Part shown: piece after piece, positions 26,505 to 35,196 of the stretch
Numbering within the stretch: the stretch's first letter is position 1
How the letters are laid out: every line of letters begins with the position of its first letter
Source: Betaproteobacteria bacterium
GTDB lineage: Bacteria; Pseudomonadota; Gammaproteobacteria; Burkholderiales; Burkholderiaceae_C
DNA length: 47,594 nucleotides
Assembly: GCA_013289985.1 (NCBI GenBank)
Contig: JABCYW010000036.1
Location: forward strand, 1 to 47,594
Direction of reading: 5' to 3'
The notes under the pieces: model-generated
Seen by the model: the letters and a program-made list of their open reading frames with translations, nothing else
What the model was told of the DNA's origin: nothing
Database searches by the model: none
Made by a program: the position numbers and the translations under genes

Positions 26505-27944
26505 TCAGGACAGTTCCGACTGTCGGGGTTCATCCGCGTGCGAGGCCGGCGCGCCCTTGCTGACGCTCTCGCCGTCGTCCGGGCGCAGCCACCAGAAGGC
26601 CGCCGACGACAGCAGCGTCAGCACGGCCATCGTGAGGTAGCCGTGATGCAGCGCGTGCGTCACGGCCACGTGGTCGGACTGCGGCAGGTCGGCCAGGAAG
26701 AACCCCGTGATCAGCGTCGCGCCGGCCAGGCCGAAACTGAGCGACATCTGCTGCAGGGTGCTGGCGATCGTGCTGGCCATCGAGGTCTCGGCACCGTCGA
26801 TGTCGGCGTAGGCCATGGTGTTCAGGCTGGAGAACTGCAGCGAGTTGAACAGGCCCAGCGTGAGGCCGATGGCCAGGATCGCCCAGATCGACGCCCCCGG
26901 GCCGATGAGCGAATAGCACGCGATCGCGCCGGCGATCAGCACCGTGTTGACGACCAGCACCTGGCGGTAGCCGAAGCGGCGCAGCAGCGACGACGACAGC
27001 ACCTTCATGAACATCGCCGCCGCGGCCGCGGGCATCATCAGCAGGCCCGACTCCCAGGCCGGCAGGCCCAGGCCCAGCTGGTACAGCAGCGGCAGCAGGA
27101 AGGGCAGGCCGCCGATGCCCAGGCGCGTGACGAAGCCGCCCAGCACCGAGATGCGGAAGGTGCGCACCTTGAACACGCCCAGCCGCAGCAGCGGGAACGG
27201 CACCTGCGTGGCGTGCCAGCCGTAGGCCAGCAGCAGCGCCACCGACAGCACGAACAGCACCGTCATCTGCAGCGCCGGCACGCTGTGCTCGCCGAACACC
27301 TCGAGCAGCCACGACAGCAGCGCCACGCCCGAGCCGAACAGCACCAGGCCCACCACGTCCAGCGGCGGCGGCGATTCGGTGCGGTAGTCGGGCATGTACT
27401 TGTGGCCCAGCCACAGCGCGGCCAGGCCCACCGGCACGTTGACGAAGAAGATGTCGCGCCACGACAGCCAGTGCACGATCAGCCCGCCCACCGTGGGCCC
27501 CAGCAGCGGGCCGATCAGCGCCGGGATGATGATGAAGTTCATCACGCGCAGCAGGTCCGACTTCGGGAAGGAGCGCACGACCGCGCTGCGTCCCACGGGC
27601 ATCATCATCGCGGCAGCCACGCCCTGCGGCACGCGGGCGGCCACCAGCAGGCTCGCGTTGGGCGCCAGGCCGCACAGCACCGACGACACGGTGAACAGCC
27701 CCAGCGCGAACAGGAAGATGCGGCGGCTGCCGAAGCGTTCGGCCAGCCAGCCGCTGACCGGGATGGAGACGGCCAGCGACAGGATGTAGCTGGTTGCCAC
27801 CGCCTTCAGGCTCAGCGGCGTCACCCCCAGGCTCGCGGCCATGGCCGGGATGCCGGTGTTGACGATCGTCGAATCGAGCTGCTCCATGAACAGCGCGGTG
27901 GCGACGATCCAGGGCAGGTAACGCCGGGTGCGGGTGAGATCCAT
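26505..27944 (-). CDS. DHA2-type MFS drug efflux transporter (EmrB/HsrA-like)
   Basis: The 479-residue product has about 14 membrane helices. Helix 1 carries FMEQLDSTIVNTGIPAMA (motif D1 with the DHA2 acidic residue), motif A is GSRRIFLFALG, and motif C is in PALIGPLLGPTVGG. The N-terminal pattern and length resemble the HsrA/EmrB branch. It would pump hydrophobic compounds out using protons. No EmrA-type adaptor or local repressor is adjacent, unlike the pump at 5632-7182. The ATG at 27944 is chosen because MDLTRTRRYLPWIVATALF begins the family homology; 30 codons upstream are open but not family-like. Confidence 0.88.
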   Translation of the reverse strand: MDLTRTRRYLPWIVATALFMEQLDSTIVNTGIPAMAASLGVTPLSLKAVATSYILSLAVSIPVSGWLAERFGSRRIFLFALGLFTVSSVLCGLAPNASLLVAARVPQGVAAAMMMPVGRSAVVRSFPKSDLLRVMNFIIIPALIGPLLGPTVGGLIVHWLSWRDIFFVNVPVGLAALWLGHKYMPDYRTESPPPLDVVGLVLFGSGVALLSWLLEVFGEHSVPALQMTVLFVLSVALLLAYGWHATQVPFPLLRLGVFKVRTFRISVLGGFVTRLGIGGLPFLLPLLYQLGLGLPAWESGLLMMPAAAAAMFMKVLSSSLLRRFGYRQVLVVNTVLIAGAIACYSLIGPGASIWAILAIGLTLGLFNSLQFSSLNTMAYADIDGAETSMASTIASTLQQMSLSFGLAGATLITGFFLADLPQSDHVAVTHALHHGYLTMAVLTLLSSAAFWWLRPDDGESVSKGAPASHADEPRQSELS

Positions 27945-28095
27945 CGCGGCCCATTCTCGCGTGATACGGCGTCCGGCGCCGCCGGCATCTCCAATTGCCG
28001 CACTGGCGGCAGGCACCGGACAATGGAAGTGCATGCCGGGGTGGCAGGACGTGTTGCTGCTGCGCTAAAGTCGGCGGACACAGCGACGGAACATC

Positions 28096-28938
28096 ATGCC
28101 GATACTGCGGCCAGCCGAAGACGGCATTTCCCACCCCACCGGCCAGGCGACGCGGCGTGAAGCGGAGCTCCGGCTAGCCAATGAAGGCCTGGTGCTGGCG
28201 ACGCTCACCGCCCAGGGCCTGCAGATGGTCGCCGTCGAGGCGCTGCGGCGCCAGACCGAGGCGCTCGCGCTGGCCGCCCACGAGCTGCGCAACCCCCTGA
28301 TGCCGATCCGCACGGTGGCCGTCCTGCTCGGCAAGGTGACCGACGTGGATCAGTTGCCCAAGCTGAGCGCGATCATCGAGCGCCAGGTGATGCACATGAC
28401 GCGCCTGATCGACGACCTGCTGGACGCCGCGCGCGTGGCCACCGGCAAGCTGCACCTGCATCGCGCCCGGCTCGACCTGCGGGACGTCTTCGTGAACGTG
28501 CTCGACGTCTGCCAGCCGGCCATGGAGGCGCGCGGGCAGACCTTCGTCGCACGCCTGCCCGATCGGCCACTGATCGTCGAAGGCGACCTGATCCGGCTGA
28601 CCCAGGTCTTCACCAACCTGCTCAACAACGCGTCGAAGTACACCCGGGTCAACGGTGCCATCGCCCTCGATTGCGTGGCGGACGCCTCGAGCGAAGGCGC
28701 CGAGGAGGCCACCGTGACGGTGACCGACAACGGCATCGGCATCTCGGCCGAGGCGCTGCCGCTGATCTGGGAGCCGTTCGTCCAGGATCCGCTGGCGGTC
28801 GACTTCAGCAAGGACGGCCTGGGCGTCGGGCTGACGCTCGTGCGCGAGCTGGTGCAGGCGCATGCCGGATCGGTGTCGGCGGCCAGCGCCGGCGAAGACC
28901 AGGGCAGCACGTTCACCGTGGTGCTGCCGCTCGCCTGA
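28096..28938 (+). CDS. Soluble sensor histidine kinase without input domain
   Basis: The 280-residue product has no membrane helix. A short helical N-terminus (TRREAELRLANEGLVLATLT) leads to HisKA with H-box ALAAHELRNPLMPI (phospho-His about H62). The ATPase domain has NLLNNASKYTR, TDNGIGIS and GVGLTLVRELV. It has no PAS, GAF or receiver domain in frame, so input must come from another protein or from the coiled helix. Short kinases of this type often follow a receiver or PAS gene, but none lies next to it. It may work in a multi-kinase network with the orphan hybrid kinases of this window. Confidence 0.85.
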   Translation: MPILRPAEDGISHPTGQATRREAELRLANEGLVLATLTAQGLQMVAVEALRRQTEALALAAHELRNPLMPIRTVAVLLGKVTDVDQLPKLSAIIERQVMHMTRLIDDLLDAARVATGKLHLHRARLDLRDVFVNVLDVCQPAMEARGQTFVARLPDRPLIVEGDLIRLTQVFTNLLNNASKYTRVNGAIALDCVADASSEGAEEATVTVTDNGIGISAEALPLIWEPFVQDPLAVDFSKDGLGVGLTLVRELVQAHAGSVSAASAGEDQGSTFTVVLPLA

Positions 28939-29043
28939 GCAAGCTTCACGCGTCCAGAGGGGTCAAGCGCCGGGGTGCCGGCCGGCCGGTCGCGGCTCGA
29001 CTACCATCTCGCACCCCGTTTCCCGCACTTTCCGCGAGCCGCC

Positions 29044-29550
29044 ATGAGTTTCGAAGTCGCCGACACCCTCGACATGTCCACCCCCGACGCCAAGCGGGCG
29101 TCCTACGAGCTGCTGGTTGCCCAGGTGCGCTCGGTGCTGGAGGGCGAGCGCGACTGGCTGGCCAACCTGGCGCAGTTCTCGGCACTGGTCCACCAGTCGG
29201 TGCCGCACCTGAACTGGGCCGGCTTCTACATGGCCCACGGCGAGGAACTGCGCGTCGGGCCGTTCCAGGGCAAGGTCGCCTGCGTGCGCATCCCGTTCAC
29301 GCGCGGCGTGTGCGGCGCCTGCGCGAGCACGCGCGAGATCCAGCTGGTGGAGGACGTGCACGCGTTCCCGGGCCACATCGCCTGCGATTCGGCGTCCAAT
29401 TCCGAGCTGGTGCTGCCGGTGGTGGCCGGCGACCGCCTGGTGGCGGTGTTCGACCTCGACAGCCCGCTCACCGCGCGCTTCGACGCCGAGGATGCCCGCG
29501 GCTTCGCGGCGGCCATCGCGGTACTGGTGGCCGGCACCGACTGGCCCTGA
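29044..29550 (+). CDS. msrC: Free methionine-(R)-sulfoxide reductase (GAF type, fRMsr/MsrC)
   Basis: The 168-residue GAF-domain protein carries the full fRMsr signature: LNWAGFYM, VGPFQGKVACVRIP, RGVCGACA and FPGHIACDSASNSELVLPV. The three catalytic/resolving Cys of the family map to C80, C90 and C114; an extra C93 is present. The enzyme reduces free (not peptide-bound) methionine-R-sulfoxide in the cytoplasm, using thioredoxin as reductant. The window therefore encodes enzymes for protein-bound R and S forms (msrB, msrA) and the free R form. It is a single gene with its own 105-bp upstream region. Confidence 0.92.
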   Translation: MSFEVADTLDMSTPDAKRASYELLVAQVRSVLEGERDWLANLAQFSALVHQSVPHLNWAGFYMAHGEELRVGPFQGKVACVRIPFTRGVCGACASTREIQLVEDVHAFPGHIACDSASNSELVLPVVAGDRLVAVFDLDSPLTARFDAEDARGFAAAIAVLVAGTDWP

Positions 29551-29744
29551 GTCGTTCCCGAGGGTTTGTGCCGATCCGCCGAGCGGGCCCGCGGTCGTTG
29601 AGCGGGAACAGGGTCATTTTTTGAACCCGCGGTTCCACACAAGACTGCAAAAAACGCACATCCCCCCAAAGCTTCACGGGATTCGCCCCCCCATTTCCGG
29701 AAAAGATCGCCATCGCGGGGTGATTGTCTGCATATCATGGCCGC

Positions 29745-30671
29745 ATGATTTCCATGCAGGGTGTCCCGTCGTCACTGATCGCTCGCCATGAATCGTGGGT
29801 GCGCAAGCAGGCCAGCGCCTTGTCGCGGCGCCTGCCGGCCAACGTCGAGAAGGCCGACCTGATCCAGGCCGGGCTCATCGGCGTGGCCCAGGCCGCGATC
29901 AACTTCCAATGGGAAGGCGACCCGGACAGCGAGGAGGGCCGCGAGGCCTTCCTGCGCTACGCCCAGTTGCGCGTCAAGGGCGCGATGCTGGACGAACTGC
30001 GCCAGATGGACCAGCTCAGCCGCTCCCAGCGCCGCAAGTTCAAGGTGATCCAGATCGCGCGCGAACGCTGGATGCAGGGCCACGACCAGCCGCCCAACCT
30101 CACGGAGCTGAGCGAGGTCTGCGGCATCGACGTGAGCGAGATCGCCGAGCTGGAGCAGGCCGCGTCCACCGCGCAGACCCAGAGCCTCAGCGACGAGGAC
30201 GACGACGGCGACCACTTCACGCCGCAGGGCCACGCGGCCACGCCCAGCGACGAGGTGGAGGCGCGGGTCGACACCGCCATCCTGCTGCGCCGCCTGGAGA
30301 AGTTCTTCGCCACGCTGCCCGAGCGCGAGCGGCAGGTCATCGACGCCTACATGGGCATCGGCATGAGCACCGAGGAGGTGGCCGAGTCGCTGGGCGTCAG
30401 CACCTCGCGCGTCTCGCAGATCTACCAGGCCACCGTCAAGCGCATCACGCTGCACTTCGCGCACAAGGACCAGCGCGCGCTCGACCGCTACCCCGCGCGC
30501 TCCGGGCCCGAGTTCGAGAGCCTCGTGGCCACGCGCGACACCCAGGCCCAATGGGGCTCCCTGCTGGAACAGGCCCTCACGGCGCAGGACGGCCGCTTCG
30601 GCGGCCGCGGACGCCGCAAGACCGCCGCGGCCGCCGCCTCCGGCAACGACGCGCAGGGCGAAGCCGCCTGA
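29745..30671 (+). CDS. FliA-like sigma-70 family RNA polymerase sigma factor with C-terminal extension
   Basis: The product has sigma region 2 (LPANVEKADLIQAGLIGVAQ, then FLRYAQLRVKGAMLDELRQMDQLSRSQRRK), region 3 (PPNLTELSEVCGIDVSEIAELEQ) and region 4 (LPERERQVIDAYMGIGMSTEEVAESLGVSTSRVSQI), in the FliA/sigma-28 pattern. FliA is normally about 240 residues. This protein is 308, with an acidic insert (SDEDDDGD) between regions 3 and 4 and an extra basic C-terminal tail of about 65 residues. No flagellar genes other than the orphan flgH copy are near. The start could be ATG 29745, TTG 29724 or ATG 29754; no strong ribosome site decides it. Confidence 0.82.
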   Translation: MISMQGVPSSLIARHESWVRKQASALSRRLPANVEKADLIQAGLIGVAQAAINFQWEGDPDSEEGREAFLRYAQLRVKGAMLDELRQMDQLSRSQRRKFKVIQIARERWMQGHDQPPNLTELSEVCGIDVSEIAELEQAASTAQTQSLSDEDDDGDHFTPQGHAATPSDEVEARVDTAILLRRLEKFFATLPERERQVIDAYMGIGMSTEEVAESLGVSTSRVSQIYQATVKRITLHFAHKDQRALDRYPARSGPEFESLVATRDTQAQWGSLLEQALTAQDGRFGGRGRRKTAAAAASGNDAQGEAA

Positions 30672-30690
30672 CAGCGGTGCGGCGGGCGCA

Positions 30691-30981
30691 TCAGAGCGTC
30701 TTCAGCAGCTCGGCGCCGGGCGCGGTCTTCGTCGGGGTGAACTCCACGACGTCGAAGCGCGCCGCGCCGTGGATGGCGAACGGGTCGGCCGCGAGGGTGT
30801 CCCTCAGCAATCGCTCGTCGCCCGAGCGCGCCAGGATCACGCCGCCCGTGCGCGGGATGCGCCGGCCCGACGCGATGAACAGGCCATCGGCGTAGCCCTT
30901 GTCCAGCCACTCGATGTGGCCGGGCATCAGGGCGTCGACTTCCTCGACGGGCTTCAGATAGGTGAGCGTGACGATGAACAT
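30691..30981 (-). CDS. YciI family protein
   Basis: The 96-residue ferredoxin-like-fold protein begins MFIVTLTYLKPVEEVDALMP. It carries the family's conserved His (GHIEWLDKGYADG) and Asp (ADPFAIHGAARFDVVEF). YciI-like proteins are small homodimers of mostly unknown function, with a putative active-site His-Asp pair; a few act as dehydrochlorinases or in stress responses. The gene is convergent with the sigma factor gene (19 bp between stops) and has no clear operon partner. The 139 bp upstream (30982-31120) hold no visible gene. Confidence 0.85.
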   Translation of the reverse strand: MFIVTLTYLKPVEEVDALMPGHIEWLDKGYADGLFIASGRRIPRTGGVILARSGDERLLRDTLAADPFAIHGAARFDVVEFTPTKTAPGAELLKTL

Positions 30982-31120
30982 GGCGTGGGGAACGGGCGGT
31001 GTGCGGGCGTGGCCGTTGCTGCCGGGATGGCGTCGACGACCGCAGGGATCCCGACAATGTACCTGCGCCGCTCGCCGCCAGCCTCGCTGATGCCGGTCGA
31101 TGCCTTCCCGCGCCGGCCGT

Positions 31121-31630
31121 TCAATGTCCGGCGGCTGCCGCAGCCGGTGCGGGCGTTCGCGGGCCGCCGAGGCCCATCCGGCGCAGGACCAGCGCGTCCA
31201 GCGACAGCCCGCCCGGGCCGAACACGGCCAGCGCCAGCAGGATGGCCCCCCAGAAGAAGTGCATGTGCAGGCCGGCCGGGCAATCGAAGCCGAACAGCTG
31301 CGGGTACGAGATCACCGCCATCGCGTTGACCACGAACAGGCCGGCCGCGCCGAATCGGCCCATCAGGCCCAGCGTGATGAGCACGGGGAACGCGAGCTCG
31401 CCGAACGCGCCCACGCAGGCGGCCACGCCGGGCGGCAGCAGCGGCACGTGGTACTCGTCGTGGAACAGCGCCAGCGTGGCGCCCCAGTCGGAGATCTTCA
31501 CGAGGCCGGAGCGGAAGAACACCGAGGAAACGTACAGCCGCAGCGCGAGCAGGCCGACGGGCTGGAGGCGGTCGACCAGGCCGGTGACGACGAGGGCGCG
31601 CTGGATCAGGGTTCGGATCATGATGTCCAT
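31121..31630 (-). CDS. DoxX family membrane protein, last gene of the bufferin operon
   Basis: The 169-residue product has four hydrophobic helices, the DoxX signature RLYVSSVFFRSGLVKISDW, a HDEYHVPLLPP loop, and GFDCPAGLHMHFFWGAIL with His/Cys residues near the last helices. It ends in an Ala/Pro-rich tail. DoxX proteins are linked to quinone or redox chemistry in the membrane. They often accompany DUF2282/DUF692/DUF2063 genes, where a supporting role in electron or metal handling is suggested. The start overlaps the bufC-like stop (TGATG), so the gene belongs to the operon at 33534-31121. Confidence 0.87.
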   Translation of the reverse strand: MDIMIRTLIQRALVVTGLVDRLQPVGLLALRLYVSSVFFRSGLVKISDWGATLALFHDEYHVPLLPPGVAACVGAFGELAFPVLITLGLMGRFGAAGLFVVNAMAVISYPQLFGFDCPAGLHMHFFWGAILLALAVFGPGGLSLDALVLRRMGLGGPRTPAPAAAAAGH

Positions 31631-32400
31631 CAAAGGGTGAAGCCGCACGCCAGCCGCGCGGGGATCGCGCGGGCGAGGAGGGCGCCGAGGTCGAAATCGG
31701 GGTGCAGTCGCAGCGCGGACTCGGCGGCGTCGCCCAGCGGCTGGCCGGCCAGCGAGGCGGCCAGGAAGGCCGCGTCGGCCGGGCCGCACCCGGTGACGCG
31801 CACCACGAAGCCGTCGCGCGCGACGAGCGCGGTCTCGGGCACGTCCCAGTCGACGCTGAACTCGCCCGCGTAGCCCGGCTGGTGGATCGTCCAGACGCGC
31901 ACGATCGGATACGGCGACTCGATCACGGCCAGCCCGGGCGACCACTGGAAGCGGATCGCGGACTGCTGTTCGGGATCGACCGCGCCGAGCGTGGCGGCGT
32001 CCCAGTCGGGCGCGTCGGCCGCGCCGTAGGCCCGGTGCGCGGCCCATTCGAGGCGCGCCAGGTCGGGCAGCCAGGGCATGGACTGCACGTGCTCGAAGCG
32101 CGCGAGGAACGCATCGAACGCCGCGCCGAAGTCGTTCAGGTCGCCGCTGGCCGATGGCGTGCCGCGCTGGTACTCGCGCGCCAGGCCGTGGAAGAACTCG
32201 TCGCCCACCACCTGGCGGATCACCGGGTAGGCGGCCGACAGGGCCTTGTCGGCGGCTGCCACCATGTTGCCGCGGTAGATGGCCAGGCGGCGGTCGGCCA
32301 GGCCGGCGTCGCCGGCGAGCCAGCGTTGCATGTTGCCGGACTGGTCGCGCTGGCGCAGCGCCGCCGCGAAGTCGGACTGCAGGCGCAGCAGTTCAGGCAT
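31630..32400 (-). CDS. bufC: BufC-like protein (DUF2063), partner of the MNIO enzyme
   Basis: The 256-residue product has the N-terminal HvfC/BufC (DUF2063) helical domain (LLRLQSDFAAALR, ADRRLAIYRGNMVAAADKALSAAYP, VVGDEFFHGLAREYQR in outline) and a second domain with SPYPIVRVWTIHQ. In bufferin-type systems this protein binds the precursor peptide and presents it to the MNIO enzyme. The gene starts inside the end of the bufB-like gene (8-nt ATGCCTGA overlap), which indicates translational coupling. No catalytic motif is visible, consistent with a recognition role. Confidence 0.88.
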   Translation of the reverse strand: MPELLRLQSDFAAALRQRDQSGNMQRWLAGDAGLADRRLAIYRGNMVAAADKALSAAYPVIRQVVGDEFFHGLAREYQRGTPSASGDLNDFGAAFDAFLARFEHVQSMPWLPDLARLEWAAHRAYGAADAPDWDAATLGAVDPEQQSAIRFQWSPGLAVIESPYPIVRVWTIHQPGYAGEFSVDWDVPETALVARDGFVVRVTGCGPADAAFLAASLAGQPLGDAAESALRLHPDFDLGALLARAIPARLACGFTL

Positions 32401-33229
32401 GGGCCACCTCGCGCCGCGCGATCGCGCTCGCCCGGGCCGCCTGCGACAGCAGCACATCGAGGGCGGGCAGGTCGGTGTCCCACTCGATGAGCGTCGGCTT
32501 CGCGCCGAAGCGCGCGCAGGCGTGCGCGTAGAGATCCCAGACCGGGTCGCAGACGACGCTGCCGTGGGTGTCGACGAGGCAGTCGTCCACCACGGCGTGG
32601 CCGGCCAGGTGGATCTGGCCGACGGTGGCACCGTCCAGTTCGGCCAGCCGTTCGACGGGGTCGAAGCCGAAGTTCGCGGCGTTGACGTAGAGGTTGTTGA
32701 TGTCCAGCAGCAGGCCGCAGCCGGTGCGGCGCGCGAGCTCCGCGAGAAAGGCCGTCTCGGTCATGTCGCTGTCGCGGAACTCGACGTAGGCCGACAGGTT
32801 CTCGACGAGGATGCGGCGCTTGAGCGTCGCCTGCACGTGGTCGACGCGATTGGCCAGCAGCGCCAGCGTCTCGCTGGTGTGGGGCAGGGGCAGCAGGTCG
32901 TTGAAGTGCACGCCGCCGACCGCGCCCCAGCTGAGGTGCTCGGAGACGAGCGCCGGCTCCACGCGCTCGACCAGACGCTTCAGCTTGGCCAGGTGTTCTT
33001 CGGCCAGCCGGTCGGCCGAGCCGAGCGACAGGCCGACGCCGTGCAGGCTGATCGGGTACGCGGCGCGGGCGCGCTCCAGCGCGTGCATCGAGGCGCCGCC
33101 CTCGAGGAAGAAGTTCTCGCTGTGGACTTCGAGGAAGGCCAGCGCCGGCCGTCGCTCGAAGACCTCGCGGTAGTGCGGTTGGCGAAGGCCGATGCCGGTG
33201 CCTTGGAGAGGGGGAGTCGCGGCGGTCAT
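32393..33229 (-). CDS. bufB: Multinuclear iron oxidase BufB (DUF692 / MNIO)
   Basis: The 278-residue TIM-barrel enzyme of the DUF692 family has the metal-ligand segments in order: LEVHSENFF, SLHGVGLSL, VSEHLSWG, LVENLSAY, LLDINNLYVNA, QIHLAGHA, DTHGSVVCDPVW and LIEWDTDLP. Family members carry two or three iron ions and modify Cys residues in a precursor peptide; in bufferins, they form thiooxazole-type heterocycles. The precursor is encoded 32 bp upstream and the partner protein overlaps downstream. The ATG at 33229 is the first residue of homology (MTAATPPLQGTGIGLRQPHY). Confidence 0.93.
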   Translation of the reverse strand: MTAATPPLQGTGIGLRQPHYREVFERRPALAFLEVHSENFFLEGGASMHALERARAAYPISLHGVGLSLGSADRLAEEHLAKLKRLVERVEPALVSEHLSWGAVGGVHFNDLLPLPHTSETLALLANRVDHVQATLKRRILVENLSAYVEFRDSDMTETAFLAELARRTGCGLLLDINNLYVNAANFGFDPVERLAELDGATVGQIHLAGHAVVDDCLVDTHGSVVCDPVWDLYAHACARFGAKPTLIEWDTDLPALDVLLSQAARASAIARREVAHA

Positions 33230-33261
33230 CGTTCCGGCCTTCGTCGTGGGGAGCCTGGAGA

Positions 33262-33534
33262 TTACTTCTTCGGCGCCATCGTCGAGCCGCCCATCTTGTC
33301 GCAGGTGCCCTTCTCGACGTACTTCCAGTCGCCCTTGTCGTTGTCCTTGGTGGCGGTGCCGGCGCACGAGTGCGAGCCGGTGGCGCTGGCGCAGTCGTTG
33401 GCGCCGGCCTTGGCGATGCCGAAGCACTTTTCCTTGGACGGATCGGCGGCGACCGGGGCCGAGTGGGCTGCCGTGATGGCGCCGAGCGCGAGGACGGAGG
33501 CGAGGGCGGAACGGATGAAGACTTGCTTGTCCAT
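33262..33534 (-). CDS. bufA: BufA-type bufferin precursor (DUF2282), copper-stress RiPP
   Basis: The 90-residue product has a Sec-type signal peptide (hydrophobic core [17 protein letters not shown], cleavage after about residue 26) and a small mature domain with four Cys at 37, 48, 57 and 78. The motifs [18 protein letters not shown] and [16 protein letters not shown], together with KGTCDKMGG, are the DUF2282 pattern. In described bufferins these Cys are modified by the MNIO enzyme and the exported peptide binds copper. Ribosome site AAGGAG lies 8 nt before the ATG at 33534. It is first in the operon bufA-bufB-bufC-doxX. No dedicated ECF sigma/anti-sigma pair is beside it. Confidence 0.92.
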   Translation of the reverse strand: MDKQVFIRSALASVLALGAITAAHSAPVAADPSKEKCFGIAKAGANDCASATGSHSCAGTATKDNDKGDWKYVEKGTCDKMGGSTMAPKK

Positions 33535-33642
33535 GAGGTACTCCTTGAGTGGTTTGAAGCGCGCCGATGTGTGGCACCTCCGTCTGTCGCGGGGTGTCGC
33601 GGATCCTTACGATCTTTCGAGAACTTTGTCGACGATGGATCA

Positions 33643-33656
33643 TGAAACCGCTTTCA
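33643..33656. promoter_or_regulatory. LacI-family-type operator upstream of the GH30 gene
   Basis: TGAAACCGCTTTCA is a near-perfect 14-bp dyad (arms TGAAA/TTTCA, central CG, one mismatched pair), the form typical of LacI-family operators that control sugar genes. It lies 22 bp before the GH30 ATG. No LacI gene is in the window, so the regulator would be encoded elsewhere. Confidence 0.5.
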
Positions 33657-33678
33657 AAACGGCGGTAACATAGACGCC

Positions 33679-35106
33679 ATGAACCCCGTCCTTCCCGTCG
33701 CCGTCGCCGCCGCGATCGGCCTGGCCCAGGCGCCCGCCACCGGCGCCACGCTGGAGATCCACACCACCGCGTCCGGCAGCGCCGACCGCCTCGCGCTCAC
33801 CGCCAGCGCGCCGTTCGTGCACGGCCGGCAGCCGCCGGAGGGCGACATCTCCGTCTTCGTCGATCCGGGCAAGACGTTCCAGACGCTGCTGGGCATCGGC
33901 GGCGCGATCACCGACGCCAGCGCCGAGGTGTTCGCCAGGCTGTCGCCCGGGCAACAGGAGCGCCTGCTGCGCGCCTACTACGACCCGAAGGACGGCATCG
34001 GCTACACGCTGACGCGCACCACGATCCACAGCTCCGACTTCAGCAGCGCCAGCTACACCTACGTCGCGGAAGGCGACGCGACGCTGGCCACCTTCTCGGT
34101 GGCGCACGACCGCGAGTTCCGCATCCCGCTGATCAGGCGCGCGATCGCGGCGGCCGGCGGCCACCTCACGCTGTTCGCGAGCCCGTGGAGCGCGCCCGCG
34201 TTCATGAAGAGCAACGCCAGCATGCTGCAGGGCGGCACGCTCAAGCCCGAGTTCGCCGACGCCTGGGCGGCCTACTTCACGCGATTCATCCGCGCGTACG
34301 AGCAGGAAGGCATTCCCGTGTGGGGCATCACGGTGCAGAACGAGCCGATGGCCAGGCAGCGCTGGGAGTCGATGATCTTCAGCGCCGAGGACGAGCGCGA
34401 CTTCCTCAAGAACCACCTGGGCCCGGTGATGGCCCGCGCGGGACTGGGCGACCGCAAGATCATCGTGTGGGACCACAACCGCGACCTGATGACGCAGCGG
34501 GCGCACGTGATCTTCGACGACCCCGACGCGTCGCGCTACGCCTGGGGCATGGGCTTCCACTGGTACGAGACCTGGGCCGGCGGCGCGCCGATGTTCGCCA
34601 ACGTGGGCGTGGTGCACCAGGCGTACCCCGGCAAGCACCTGCTGCTGACCGAGGCCACCGTCGAGGGCTTCGACCCCGCGCGGCTGCAGTCGTTCGCCAA
34701 CGCCGAGCGCTACGGCACCGCACTGATCAACGACTTCAACAACGGCGCCGAGGGCTGGACCGACTGGAACATCCTGCTGGACGAGGAGGGCGGCCCCAAC
34801 CACGTCGGCAACTTCTGCTTCGCGCCCGTGCACGCGGACACCCGCACGGGCGAGCTCACCTTCACGCCCAGCTTCTGGTACCTGGGCCACTTCTCGAAGT
34901 TCATCCGGCCCGGCGCGCACCGCGTCTCGGCCGCCAGCAGCCGCAGCGGCCTGCAGACCACCGCGTTCGCGAATCCCGACGGCTCGGTGGCCACGGTGGT
35001 GATGAACGCCACCGACAAGCCGGTGGACTATCGCTTCTTCCTCGGCAAGGACGAGGCGGGCGTGTCGATTCCCGCGCACGCGATCCAGACGCTGGTGGTG
35101 CGCTGA
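33679..35106 (+). CDS. Glycoside hydrolase family 30 enzyme (glucosylceramidase-like), secreted
   Basis: The 475-residue product has a signal peptide (VLPVAVAAAIGLAQAPATGA) and a GH30 (beta/alpha)8 barrel plus side beta domain. The markers are GIGGAITDASAEVF, TIHSSDFSSASYTY and ASPWSAPAFMKSN. The acid/base Glu is in VQNEPMARQRWE (E222) and the nucleophile is in LLTEATVEG (E325). The C-terminal beta part includes FSKFIRPGAHRV. GH30 enzymes cleave beta-glucosyl, beta-xylosyl or beta-1,6-glucan bonds. The closest style is the glucosylceramidase/beta-1,6-glucanase group; substrate is unproven. No other sugar genes are adjacent. There is no strong ribosome site, but the ATG is well placed after the operator. 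Confidence 0.93.
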   Translation: MNPVLPVAVAAAIGLAQAPATGATLEIHTTASGSADRLALTASAPFVHGRQPPEGDISVFVDPGKTFQTLLGIGGAITDASAEVFARLSPGQQERLLRAYYDPKDGIGYTLTRTTIHSSDFSSASYTYVAEGDATLATFSVAHDREFRIPLIRRAIAAAGGHLTLFASPWSAPAFMKSNASMLQGGTLKPEFADAWAAYFTRFIRAYEQEGIPVWGITVQNEPMARQRWESMIFSAEDERDFLKNHLGPVMARAGLGDRKIIVWDHNRDLMTQRAHVIFDDPDASRYAWGMGFHWYETWAGGAPMFANVGVVHQAYPGKHLLLTEATVEGFDPARLQSFANAERYGTALINDFNNGAEGWTDWNILLDEEGGPNHVGNFCFAPVHADTRTGELTFTPSFWYLGHFSKFIRPGAHRVSAASSRSGLQTTAFANPDGSVATVVMNATDKPVDYRFFLGKDEAGVSIPAHAIQTLVVR

Positions 35107-35196
35107 CTCGCGAACGTCAGCCAGCCCTCAGCCAGCTACCCGGAACGCGGTAGCCCGCGCGGCGGCCGCGCCCGGGCGCGATGGCAAACTGCCGTG

